Assembly (NCBI GenBank): GCA_028752905.1
Contig: JAQNBH010000013.1
Coordinates: forward strand, 22,441,477 to 22,505,476
Direction: 5' to 3'
Source of the DNA: Cladorhizidae sp. MBARI D1340-BT2
Lineage: Eukaryota > Porifera > Demospongiae > Poecilosclerida > Cladorhizidae
DNA: 64,000 nt
The notes beneath the pieces are model-generated. The model was given only the letters and a program-made list of their open reading frames with translations, had not been told where the DNA came from and did not search any database. Position 1 is the stretch's first letter, and every line of letters begins with the position of its first letter. A program made the translations under genes and the position numbers. This document shows, one piece after another, positions 20,448-34,100 of this stretch.

Positions 20448-23400
20448 AAGTCCATTACAGTGAAGTGTGCAGAATATATGGATGTTTGTATCAAGAGAGA
20501 GCACTTAGAGAGTCCTATCTTAATAGCTTTACATCAAGTCTATTCAGTGAAGTGTGGATAATCTACGAAGCTAACATGTTTAGCATCAAGTAAGAGTACA
20601 ATTCATAACTGCCCTAATTAACAAGACCATGTCCCAGATTTTGTCAACTGATAGAGAAGGCCCTTATCTGCAACATGTCAACAGATTATCAATAAATGTA
20701 GTGGTTTTTCACTGGCAGGCCACCGCTTTGGCAACTGGAAAACGCCAGGAAATATCGCAAACCTTACCACTTCAAATCACCATAACTTGCTAATACTTAG
20801 AGTACTCAAACTTTTGGCACGTACAAAAGACAGATAATTAGAAGGGCTATCCGGTGATATAAAAATTATCTTTTTTGGGTAAAGTGTAGAACAGTTATGA
20901 GCTTTACGGCAAAAAAAACAAGATTTTTGGGGGGAAATGAGAAACATATAGACCAAATTAGGGCAAATATCAAGATAGAGAACACATAATGAAACCTATC
21001 ATTCGAATCATATCAAGTCCATTACAGTGAAGTATGCATAATAAATGGGTTTTTGGTATCAACAGAGAGCACAGAGAGAGACCTGTCTTAATAGCTATAT
21101 ATCAATGAAGTTTGGAGAATCCATGAAGCTAACATATTTAGCATCAAGAGAGAGCAGAGAGAAACCTATCTTGTGATTCTATCAAGTCCATTACTGTGAA
21201 GTATGCAGAATATACGGATGTTTGGTATCAAGAGAGAGAACAGAGAGAGGCCTACCTTTAGAGCTATATATCAAGTCTATTAATTGAAGTGTAGAGAATC
21301 TATGAAGCTAACATGTTTAGCACAAGATAGAGAACACTGAGAGATACCTATCTTGCAAGTCCATTACAGTGAAGTGTGCAGAATATATGGATGTTTGGTA
21401 TCAAGAGAGAGCACTTAGAGAGTCCTATCTTAATAGCTATACATCAAGTCTATTCAGTGAAGTGTGGATAATCTACGAAGCTAACATGTTTACCATCAAG
21501 TAAGAGTACAATTCATAACTGCCCTAATTAACAAGACCAAAGTCCCAGATTTTGTCAACTGATAGAGAAGGCCCTTATCTGCAACATATCAACAGATTAT
21601 CAATAAATGTAGTGGTTTTTCACTGGCAGGCCACCGCTTTGGCAACTGGAAAACGCCAGGAAATATCGCAAACCTTACCACTTCAAATCGTCATAACTTG
21701 CTAATACTTAGAGTACTCAAAAATGTGGCACGTACAAAAGACAGATAATTAGAAGGGCTATCCGGTGATATAAAAATTATCTTTTTTGGGTAAAGTGTAG
21801 GACAGTTATGAGCTTTACGGCAAAAAAACAAGATTTTTGGGGGGAAAATGAGAAACATATAGACCAAATTAGGGCAAATATCAAGATAGAGAACACATAA
21901 TGAAACCTATCATTCGAATCATATCAAGTCCATTACAGTGAAGTGTGCAGAATATATGGATGTTTGTATCAAGAGAGAGCACTTAGAGAGTCCTATCTTA
22001 ATAGCTTTACATCAAGTCTATTCAGTGAAGTGTGGATAATCTACGAAGCTAACATGTTTAGCATCAAGTAAGAGTACAATTCATAACTGCCCTAATTAAC
22101 AAGACCATGTCCCAGATTTTGTCAACTGATAGAGAAGGCCCTTATCTGCAACATGTCAACAGATTATCAATAAATGTAGTGGTTTTTCACTGGCAGGCCA
22201 CCGCTTTGGCAACTGTAAAACGCCAGGAAATATCGCAAACCTTACCACTTCAAATCACCATAACTTGCTAATACTTAGAGTACTCAAACTTTTGGCACGT
22301 ACAAAAGACAGATAATTAGAAGGGCTATCCGGTGATATAAAAATTATCTTTTTTTGGTAAAGTGTAGAACAGTTATGAGCTTTACGGCAAAAAAACAAGA
22401 TTTTTGGGGGGAAATGAGAAACATATAGACCAAATTAGGGCAAATATCAAGATAGAGAACACATAATGAAACCTATCATTCGAATCATATCAAGTCCATT
22501 ACAATGAAGTATGCATAATAAATGGGTTTTTGGTATCAACAGAGAGCACAGAGAGAGACCTGTCTTAATAGCTATATATCAATGAAGTTTGGAGAATCCA
22601 TGAAGCTAACATATTTAGCATCAAGAGAGAGCAGAGAGAAACCTATCTTGTGATTCTATCAAGTCCATTACTGTGAAGTATGCAGAATATACGGATGTTT
22701 GGTATCAAGAGAGAGAACAGAGAGAGGCCTACCTTTAGAGCTATATATCAAGTCTATTAATTGAAGTGTAGAGAATCTATGAAGCTAACATGTTTAGCAC
22801 AAGATAGAGAACACTGAGAGATACCTATCTTGCAAGTCCATTACAGTGAAGTGTGCAGAATATATGGATGTTTGGTATCAAGAGAGAGCACTTAGAGAGT
22901 CCTATCTTAATAGCTATACATCAAGTCTATTCAGTGAAGTGTGGATAATCTACGAAGCTAACATGTTTAGCATCAAGTAAGAGTACAATTCATAACTGCC
23001 CTAATTAACAAGACCAAAGTCCCAGATTTTGTCAACTGATAGAGAAGGCCCTTATCTGCAACATATCAACAGATTATCAATAAATGTAGTGGTTTTTCAC
23101 TGGCAGGCCACCGCTTTGGCAACTGGAAAACGCCAGGAAATATCGCAAACCTTACCACTTCAAATCGCCATAACTTGCTAATACTTAGAGTACTCAAAAA
23201 TTTGGCACGTATAAAAGACAGATAATTAGAAGGGCTATCCGGTGATATAAAAATTATCTTTTTTGGATAAAGTTTAGAAAAGTTATGAGCTTTACGGCAA
23301 AAAAACAAGATTTTTGGGGGGAAAATGAGAAACATATAGACCAAATTAGGGCAAATATCAAGATAGAGAACACATAATGAAACCTATCATTCGAATCATA

Positions 23401-25787
23401 TCAAGTCCATTACAGTGAAGTGTGCAGAATATATGGATGTTTGTATCAAGAGAGAGCACTTAGAGAGTCCTATCTTAATAGCTTTACATCAAGTCTATTC
23501 AGTGAAGTGTGGATAATCTACGAAGCTAACATGTTTAGCATCAAGTAAGAGTACAATTCATAACTGCCCTAATTAACAAGACCATGTCCCAGATTTTGTC
23601 AACTGATAGAGAAGGCCCTTATCTGCAACATGTCAACAGATTATCAATAAATGTAGTGGTTTTTCACTGGCAGGCCACCGCTTTGGCAACTGGAAAACGC
23701 CAGGAAATATCGCAAACCTTACCACTTCAAATCACCATAACTTGCTAATACTTAGAGTACTCAAACTTTTGGCACGTACAAAAGACAGATAATTAGAAGG
23801 GCTATCCGGTGATATAAAAATTATCTTTTTTGGGTAAAGTGTAGAACAGTTATGAGCTTTACGGCAAAAAAACAAGATTTTTGGGGGGAAATGAGAAACA
23901 TATAGACCAAATTAGGGCAAATATCAAGATAGAGAACACATAATGAAACCTATCATTCGAATCATATCAAGTCCATTACAGTGAAGTATGCATAATAAAT
24001 GGGTTTTTGGTATCAACAGAGAGCACAGAGAGAGACCTGTCTTAATAGCTATATATCAATGAAGTTTGGAGAATCCATGAAGCTAACATATTTAGCATCA
24101 AGAGAGAGCAGAGAGAAACCTATCTTGTGATTCTATCAAGTCCATTACTGTGAAGTATGCAGAATATACGGATGTTTGGTATCAAGAGAGAGAACAGAGA
24201 GAGGCCTACCTTTAGAGCTATATATCAAGTCTATTAATTGAAGTGTAGAGAATCTATGAAGCTAACATGTTTAGCACAAGATAGAGAACACTGAGAGATA
24301 CCTATCTTGCAAGTCCATTACAGTGAAGTGTGCAGAATATATGGATGTTTGGTATCAAGAGAGAGCACTTAGAGAGTCCTATCTTAATAGCTATACATCA
24401 AGTCTATTCAGTGAAGTGTGGATAATCTACGAAGCTAACATGTTTAGCATCAAGTAAGAGTACAATTCATAACTGCCCTAATTAACAAGACCAAAGTCCC
24501 AGATTTTGTCAACTGATAGAGAAGGCCCTTATCTGCAACATATCAACAGATTATCAATAAATGTAGTGGTTTTTCACTGGCAGGCCACCGCTTTGGCAAC
24601 TGGAAAACGCCAGGAAATATCGCAAACCTTACCACTTCAAATCGCCATAACTTGCTAATACTTAGAGTACTCAAAAATTTGGCACGTATAAAAGACAGAT
24701 AATTAGAAGGGCTATCCGGTGATATAAAAATTATCTTTTTTGGATAAAGTTTAGAAAAGTTATGAGCTTTACGGCAAAAAAACAAGATTTTTGGGGGGAA
24801 AATGAGAAACATATAGACCAAATTAGGGCAAATATCAAGATAGAGAACACATAATGAAACCTATCATTCGAATCATATCAAGTCCATTACAGTGAAGTGT
24901 GCAGAATATATGGATGTTTGTATCAAGAGAGAGCACTTAGAGAGTCCTATCTTAATAGCTTTACATCAAGTCTATTCAGTGAAGTGTGGATAATCTACGA
25001 AGCTAACATGTTTAGCATCAAGTAAGAGTACAATTCATAACTGCCCTAATTAACAAGACCATGTCCCAGATTTTGTCAACTGATAGAGAAGGCCCTTATC
25101 TGCAACATGTCAACAGATTATCAATAAATGTAGTGGTTTTTCACTGGCAGGCCACCGCTTTGGCAACTGGAAAACGCCAGGAAATATCGCAAACCTTACC
25201 ACTTCAAATCACCATAACTTGCTAATACTTAGAGTACTCAAACTTTTGGCACGTACAAAAGACAGATAATTAGAAGGGCTATCCGGTGATATAAAAATTA
25301 TCTTTTTTGGGTAAAGTGTAGAACAGTTATGAGCTTTACGGCAAAAAAACAAGATTTTTGGGGGGAAATGAGAAACATATAGACCAAATTAGGGCAAATA
25401 TCAAGATAGAGAACACATAATGAAACCTATCATTCGAATCATATCAAGTCCATTACAGTGAAGTATGCATAATAAATGGGTTTTTGGTATCAACAGAGAG
25501 CACAGAGAGAGACCTGTCTTAATAGCTATATATCAATGAAGTTTGGAGAATCCATGAAGCTAACATATTTAGCATCAAGAGAGAGCAGAGAGAAACCTAT
25601 CTTGTGATTCTATCAAGTCCATTACTGTGAAGTATGCAGAATATACGGATGTTTGGTATCAAGAGAGAGAACAGAGAGAGGCCTACCTTTAGAGCTATAT
25701 ATCAAGTCTATTAATTGAAGTGTAGAGAATCTATGAAGCTAACATGTTTAGCACAAGATAGAGAACACTGAGAGATACCTATCTTGC
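20448..25787. repeat. LB followed by three 1,477-bp C-D-LA-LB repeats and C-D
   Basis: Unit starts: LB 20448; C 21015, D 21184, LA 21357, LB 21926; C 22492, D 22661, LA 22834, LB 23403; C 23969, D 24138, LA 24311, LB 24880; C 25446, D 25615. The repeats beginning at 22492 and 23969 are almost identical. Their LA units carry ATCGCCATAAC and CACGTATAAAAG, the same subtype as the LA after each transposon (16590 and 19879). Confidence 0.85.
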
Positions 25788-28700
25788 AAGTCCATTACAG
25801 TGAAGTGTGCAGAATATATGGATGTTTGGTATCAAGAGAGAGCACTTAGAGAGTCCTATCTTAATAGCTATACATCAAGTCTATTCAGTGAAGTGTGGAT
25901 AATCTACGAAGCTAACATGTTTACCATCAAGTAAGAGTACAATTCATAACTGCCCTAATTAACAAGACCAAAGTCCCAGATTTTGTCAACTGATAGAGAA
26001 GGCCCTTATCTGCAACATATCAACAGATTATCAATAAATGTAGTGGTTTTTCACTGGCAGGCCACCGCTTTGGCAACTGGAAAACGCCAGGAAATATCGC
26101 AAACCTTACCACTTCAAATCGCCATAACTTGCTAATACTTAGAGTACTCAAAAATGTGGCACGTACAAAAGACAGATAATTAGAAGGGCTATCCAGTGAT
26201 ATAAAAATTATCTTTTTTGGATAAAGTTTAGAAAAGTTATGAGCTTTACGGCAAAAAAACAAGATTTTTGGGGGGAAAATGAGAAACATATAGACCAAAT
26301 TAGGGCAAATATCAAGATAGAGAACACATAATGAAACCTATAATTCTAATCATATCAAGTCCATTACAGTGAAGTGTGCAGAATATATGGATGTTTGTAT
26401 CAAGAGAGAGCACTTAGAGAGTCCTATCTTAATAGCTTTACATCAAGTCTATTCAGTGAAGTGTGGATAATCTACGAAGCTAACATGTTTAGCATCAAGT
26501 AAGAGTACAATTCATAACTGCCCTAATTAACAAGACCATGTCCCAGATTTTGTCAACTGATAGAGAAGGCCCTTATCTGCAACATGTCAACAGATTATCA
26601 ATAAATGTAGTGGTTTTTCACTGGCAGGCCACCGCTTTGGCAACTGGAAAACGCCAGGAAATATCGCAAACCTTACCACTTCAAATCACCATAACTTGCT
26701 AATACTTAGAGTACTCAAACTTTTGGCACATACAAAAGACAGATAATTAGAAGGGCTATCCGGTGATATAAAAATTATCTTTTTTGGGTAAAGTGTAGAA
26801 CAGTTATGAGCTTTACGGCAAAAAAACAAGATTTTTTGGGGGGAAATGAGAAACATATAGACCAAATTAGGGCAAATATCAAGATAGAGAACACATAATG
26901 AAACCTATCATTCGAATCATATCAAGTCCATTACAGTGAAGTTTGCAGAATATTATGGATGTTTGATATCAACAGAGAGCACAGGGAGAGACCAATCTTA
27001 ATAGATATATATCAAGTTTATTCAGTGAAGTGTGGAGAATCTATGAAGCTAACCTGTCTAGCATCAAGATAGAGAACACATAGAGAAACCTATCATTCGA
27101 GTCATATCAAGTCCATTACAGTGAAGTATGCATAATAAATGTTTTTTTTGTATCAACAGAGAGCACAGAGAGAGACCTGTCTTAATAGCTATATATCAAT
27201 GAAGTTTGGAGAATCCATGAAGCTAACATATTTAGCATCAAGAGAGAGCAGAGAGAAACCTATCTTGTGATTCTATCAAGTCCATTACTGTGAAGTATGC
27301 AGAATATACGGATGTTTGTTATCAAGAGAGAGAACAGAGAGAGGCCTACCTTTAGAGCTATATATCAAGTCTATTAATTGAAGTGTAGAGAATCTATGAA
27401 CCTAACATGTTTAGCTCAAGATAGAGAACACTGAGAGATACCTATCTTGCAAGTCCATTACAGTGAAGTGTGCAGAATATATGGATGTTTGGTATCAAGA
27501 GAGAGCACTTAGAGAGTCCTATCTTAATAGCTATACATCAAGTCTATTCAGTGAAGTGTGGATAATCTACGAAGCTAACATGTTTAGCATCAAGTAAGAG
27601 TACAATTCATAACTGCCCTAATTAACAAGACCAAAGTCCAAGATTTTGTCAACTGATAGAGAAGGCCCTTATCTGCAACATATCAACAGATTATCAATAA
27701 ATGTAGTGGTTTTTCACTGGCAGGCCACCGCTTTGGCAACTGGAAAACGCCAGGAAATATCGCAAACCTTACCACTTCAAATCACCATAACTTGCTAATA
27801 CTTAGAGTACTCAAACTTTTGGCACGTACAAAAGACAGATAATTAGAAGGGCTATCCGGTGATATAAAAATTATCTTTTTTGGGTAAAGTGTAGAACAGT
27901 TATGAGCTTTACGGCAAAAAAAAAAGATTTTTTGGGGGAAAATGAGAAACATATAGACCAAATTAGGGCAAATATCAAGATAGAGAACACATAATGAAAC
28001 CTATCATTCGAATCATATCAAGTCCATTACAGTGAAGTTTGCAGAATATTATGGATGTTTGATATCAACAGAGAGCACAGGGAGAGACCAATCTTAATAG
28101 ATATATATCAAGTTTATTCAGTGAAGTGTGGAGAATCTATGAAGCTAACCTGTCTAGCATCAAGATAGAGAACACATAGAGAAACCTATCATTCGAGTCA
28201 TATCAAGTCCATTACAGTGAAGTATGCATAATAAATGTTTTTTTTGTATCAACAGAGAGCACAGAGAGAGACCTGTCTTAATAGCTATATATCAATGAAG
28301 TTTGGAGAATCCATGAAGCTAACATATTTAGCATCAAGAGAGAGCAGAGAGAAACCTATCTTGTGATTCTATCAAGTCCATTACTGTGAAGTATGCAGAA
28401 TATACGGATGTTTGGTAACAAGAGAGAGAACAGAGAGAGGCCTACCTTTAGAGCTATATATCAAGTCTATTAATTGAAGTGTAGAGAATCTATGAAGCTA
28501 ACATGTTTAGCACAAGATAGAGAACACTGAGAGATACCTATCTTGCAAGTCCATTACAGTGAAGTGTGCAGAATATATGGATGTTTGGTATCAAGAGAGA
28601 GCACTTAGAGAGTCCTATCTTAATAGCTATACATCAACTCTATTCAGTGAAGTGTGGATAATCTACGAAGCTAACATGTTTACCATCAAGTAAGAGTACA

Positions 28701-31117
28701 ATTCATAACTGCCCTAATTAACAAGACCAAAGTCCCAGATTTTGTCAACTGATAGAGAAGGCCCTTATCTGCAACATATCAACAGATTATCAATAAATGT
28801 AGTGGTTTTTCACTGGCAGGCCACCGCTTTGGCAACTGGAAAACGCCAGGAAATATCGCAAACCTTACCACTTCAAATCACCATAACTTGCTAATACTTA
28901 GAGTACTCAAAAATTTGGCACGTACAAAAGACAGATAATTAGAAGGGCTATCCGATGATATAAAAATTATCATTTTTGGATAAAGTTTAGAAAAGTTATG
29001 AGCTTTACGGCAAAAAAACAAGATTTTTGGGGGGAAAATGAGAAACATATAGACCAAATTAGGACAAATATCAAGATAGAGAACACATAATGAAACCTAT
29101 CATTCGAATCATATCAAGTCCATTACAGTGAAGTGTGCAGAATATATGGATGTTTGTATCAAGAGAGAGCACTTAGAGAGTCCTATGTTAATAGCTTTAC
29201 ATCAAGTCTATTCAGTGAAGTGTGGATAATCTACGAAGCTAACATGTTTAGCATCAAGTAAGAGTACAATTCATAACTGCCCTAATTAACAAGACCATGT
29301 CCCAGATTTTGTCAACTGATAGAGAAGGCCCTTATCTGCAACATGTCAACAGATTATCAATAAATGTAGTGGTTTTTCACTGGCAGGCCACCGCTTTGGC
29401 AACTGGAAAACGCCAGGAAATATCGCAAACCTTACCACTTCAAATCACCATAACTTGCTAATACTTAGAGTACTCAAACTTTTGGCACGTATAAAAGACA
29501 GATAATTAGAAGGGCTATCCGGTGATATAAAAATTATCTTTTTTGGGTAAAGTGTAGAACAGTTATGAGCTTTACGGCAAAAAAACAAGATTTTTGGGGG
29601 GGAAATGAGAAACATATAGACCAAATTAGGGCAAATATCAAGATAGAGAACACATAATGAAACCTATCATTCGAATCATATCAAGTCCATTACAGTGAAG
29701 TATGCATAATAAATGGGTTTTTGGTATCAACAGAGAGCACAGAGAGAGACCTGTCTTAATAGCTATATATCAATGAAGTTTGGAGAATCCATGAAGCTAA
29801 CATATTTAGCATCAAGAGAGAGCAGAGAGAAACCTATCTTGTGATTCTATCAAGTCCATTACTGTGAAGTATGCAGAATATACGGATGTTTGGTATCAAG
29901 AGAGAGAACAGAGAGAGGCCTACCTTTAGAGCTATATATCAAGTCTATTAATTGAAGTGTAGAGAATCTATGAAGCTAACATGTTTAGCACAAGATAGAG
30001 AACACTGAGAGATACCTATCTTGCAAGTCCATTACAGTGAAGTGTGCAGAATATATGGATGTTTGTATCAAGAGAGAGCACTTAGAGAGTCCTATCTTAA
30101 TAGCTTTACATCAAGTCTATTCAGTGAAGTGTGGATAATCTACGAAGCTAACATGTTTAGCATCAAGTAAGAGTACAATTCATAACTGCCCTAATTAACA
30201 AGACCATGTCCCAGATTTTGTCAACTGATAGAGAAGGCCCTTATCTGCAACATGTCAACAGATTATCAATAAATGTAGTGGTTTTTCACTGGCAGGTCAC
30301 CGCTTTGGCAACTGGAAAACGCCAGGAAATATCGCAAACCTTACCACTTCAAATCACCATAACTTGCTAATACTTAGAGTACTCAAACTTTTGGCACGTA
30401 CAAAAGACAGATAATTAGAAGGGCTATCCGGTGATATAAAAATTATCTTTTTTGGGTAAAGTGTAGAACAGTTATGAGCTTTACGGCAAAAAAATAAGAT
30501 TTTTTGGGGGAAAATGAGAAACATATAGACCAAATTAGGGCAAATATCAAGATAGAGAACACATAATGAAACCTATCATTCGAATCATATCAAGTCCATT
30601 ACAGTGAATTATGCAGAATATTATGGATGTTTGATATCAACAGAGAGCACAGGGAGAGACCAATCTTAATAGCTATATATAAAGTTTATTCAGTGAAGTG
30701 TGGAGAATCTATGAAGCTAACCTGTTTAGCATCAAGATAGAGAACACATAGAGAAACCTATCATTCGAGTCATATCAAGTCCATTACAGTGAAGTGTGCA
30801 TAATAAATGGTTTTTGGTATCAACAGAGAGCACAGAGAGAGACCTGTCTTAATAGCTATATATCAATGAAGTTTGGAGAATCCATGAAGCTAACATATTT
30901 AGCATCAAGAGAGAGCAGAGAGAAACCTATCTTGTGATTCTATCAAGTCCATTACTGTGAAGTATGCAGAATATACGGATGTTTGGTATCAAGAGAGAGA
31001 ACAGAGAGAGGCCTACCTTTAGAGCTATATATCAAGTCTATTAATTGAAGTGTAGAGAATCTATGAAGCTAACATGTTTAGCACAAGATAGAGAACACTG
31101 AGAGATACCTATCTTGC
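25788..31117. repeat. 5,330-bp tandem block of 17 units, copy 1
   Basis: Unit starts: LA 25788, LB 26357, E 26924, C 27109, D 27278, LA 27451, E 28020, C 28205, D 28374, LA 28547, LB 29116, C 29683, D 29852, LB 30025, E 30592, C 30777, D 30945. Two irregular joints, LA to E at 28020 and D to LB at 30025, recur in copy 2. Private variants shared with copy 2 include GTTTGTTATCAAG near 27317, GGTAACAAG in the D at 28374, CAGGTCACCGC in the LB at 30025 and GTGAATTATG in the E at 30592. Confidence 0.9.
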
Positions 31118-34100
31118 AAGTCCATTACAGTGAAGTGTGCAGAATATATGGATGTTTGGTATCAAGAGAGAGCACTTAGAGAGTCCTATCTTAATAGCTA
31201 TACATCAAGTCTATTCAGTGAAGTGTGGATAATCTACGAAGCTAACATGTTTACCATCAAGTAAGAGTACAATTCATAACTGCCCTAATTAACAAGACCA
31301 AAGTCCCAGATTTTGTCAACTGATAGAGAAGGCCCTTATCTGCAACATATCAACAGATTATCAATAAATGTAGTGGTTTTTCACTGGCAGGCCACCGCTT
31401 TGGCAACTGGAAAACGCCAGGAAATATCGCAAACCTTACCACTTCAAATCGCCATAACTTGCTAATACTTAGAGTACTCAAAAATGTGGCACGTACAAAA
31501 GACAGATAATTAGAAGGGCTATCCAGTGATATAAAAATTATCTTTTTTGGATAAAGTTTAGAAAAGTTATGAGCTTTACGGCAAAAAAACAAGATTTTTG
31601 GGGGGGAAATGAGAAACATATAGACCAAATTAGGGCAAATATCAAGATAGAGAACACATAATGAAACCTATAATTCTAATCATATCAAGTCCATTACAGT
31701 GAAGTGTGCAGAATATATGGATGTTTGTATCAAGAGAGAGCACTTAGAGAGTCCTATCTTAATAGCTTTACATCAAGTCTATTCAGTGAAGTGTGGATAA
31801 TCTACGAAGCTAACATGTTTAGCATCAAGTAAGAGTACAATTCATAACTGCCCTAATTAACAAGACCATGTCCCAGATTTTGTCAACTGATAGAGAAGGC
31901 CCTTATCTGCAACATGTCAACAGATTATCAATAAATGTAGTGGTTTTTCACTGGCAGGCCACCGCTTTGGCAACTGGAAAACGCCAGGAAATATCGCAAA
32001 CCTTACCACTTCAAATCACCATAACTTGCTAATACTTAGAGTACTCAAACTTTTGGCACATACAAAAGACAGATAATTAGAAGGGCTATCCGGTGATATA
32101 AAAATTATCTTTTTTGGGTAAAGTGTAGAACAGTTATGAGCTTTACGGCAAAAAAACAAGATTTTTTGGGGGGAAATGAGAAACATATAGACCAAATTAG
32201 GGCAAATATCAAGATAGAGAACACATAATGAAACCTATCATTCGAATCATATCAAGTCCATTACAGTGAAGTTTGCAGAATATTATGGATGTTTGATATC
32301 AACAGAGAGCACAGGGAGAGACCAATCTTAATAGATATATATCAAGTTTATTCAGTGAAGTGTGGAGAATCTATGAAGCTAACCTGTCTAGCATCAAGAT
32401 AGAGAACACATAGAGAAACCTATCATTCGAGTCATATCAAGTCCATTACAGTGAAGTATGCATAATAAATGTTTTTTTTGTATCAACAGAGAGCACAGAG
32501 AGAGACCTGTCTTAATAGCTATATATCAATGAAGTTTGGAGAATCCATGAAGCTAACATATTTAGCATCAAGAGAGAGCAGAGAGAAACCTATCTTGTGA
32601 TTCTATCAAGTCCATTACTGTGAAGTATGCAGAATATACGGATGTTTGTTATCAAGAGAGAGAACAGAGAGAGGCCTACCTTTAGAGCTATATATCAAGT
32701 CTATTAATTGAAGTGTAGAGAATCTATGAACCTAACATGTTTAGCTCAAGATAGAGAACACTGAGAGATACCTATCTTGCAAGTCCATTACAGTGAAGTG
32801 TGCAGAATATATGGATGTTTGGTATCAAGAGAGAGCACTTAGAGAGTCCTATCTTAATAGCTATACATCAAGTCTATTCAGTGAAGTGTGGATAATCTAC
32901 GAAGCTAACATGTTTAGCATCAAGTAAGAGTACAATTCATAACTGCCCTAATTAACAAGACCAAAGTCCAAGATTTTGTCAACTGATAGAGAAGGCCCTT
33001 ATCTGCAACATATCAACAGATTATCAATAAATGTAGTGGTTTTTCACTGGCAGGCCACCGCTTTGGCAACTGGAAAACGCCAGGAAATATCGCAAACCTT
33101 ACCACTTCAAATCACCATAACTTGCTAATACTTAGAGTACTCAAACTTTTGGCACGTACAAAAGACAGATAATTAGAAGGGCTATCCGGTGATATAAAAA
33201 TTATCTTTTTTGGGTAAAGTGTAGAACAGTTATGAGCTTTACGGCAAAAAAAAAAGATTTTTTGGGGGAAAATGAGAAACATATAGACCAAATTAGGGCA
33301 AATATCAAGATAGAGAACACATAATGAAACCTATCATTCGAATCATATCAAGTCCATTACAGTGAAGTTTGCAGAATATTATGGATGTTTGATATCAACA
33401 GAGAGCACAGGGAGAGACCAATCTTAATAGATATATATCAAGTTTATTCAGTGAAGTGTGGAGAATCTATGAAGCTAACCTGTCTAGCATCAAGATAGAG
33501 AACACATAGAGAAACCTATCATTCGAGTCATATCAAGTCCATTACAGTGAAGTATGCATAATAAATGTTTTTTTTGTATCAACAGAGAGCACAGAGAGAG
33601 ACCTGTCTTAATAGCTATATATCAATGAAGTTTGGAGAATCCATGAAGCTAACATATTTAGCATCAAGAGAGAGCAGAGAGAAACCTATCTTGTGATTCT
33701 ATCAAGTCCATTACTGTGAAGTATGCAGAATATACGGATGTTTGGTAACAAGAGAGAGAACAGAGAGAGGCCTACCTTTAGAGCTATATATCAAGTCTAT
33801 TAATTGAAGTGTAGAGAATCTATGAAGCTAACATGTTTAGCACAAGATAGAGAACACTGAGAGATACCTATCTTGCAAGTCCATTACAGTGAAGTGTGCA
33901 GAATATATGGATGTTTGGTATCAAGAGAGAGCACTTAGAGAGTCCTATCTTAATAGCTATACATCAACTCTATTCAGTGAAGTGTGGATAATCTACGAAG
34001 CTAACATGTTTACCATCAAGTAAGAGTACAATTCATAACTGCCCTAATTAACAAGACCAAAGTCCCAGATTTTGTCAACTGATAGAGAAGGCCCTTATCT

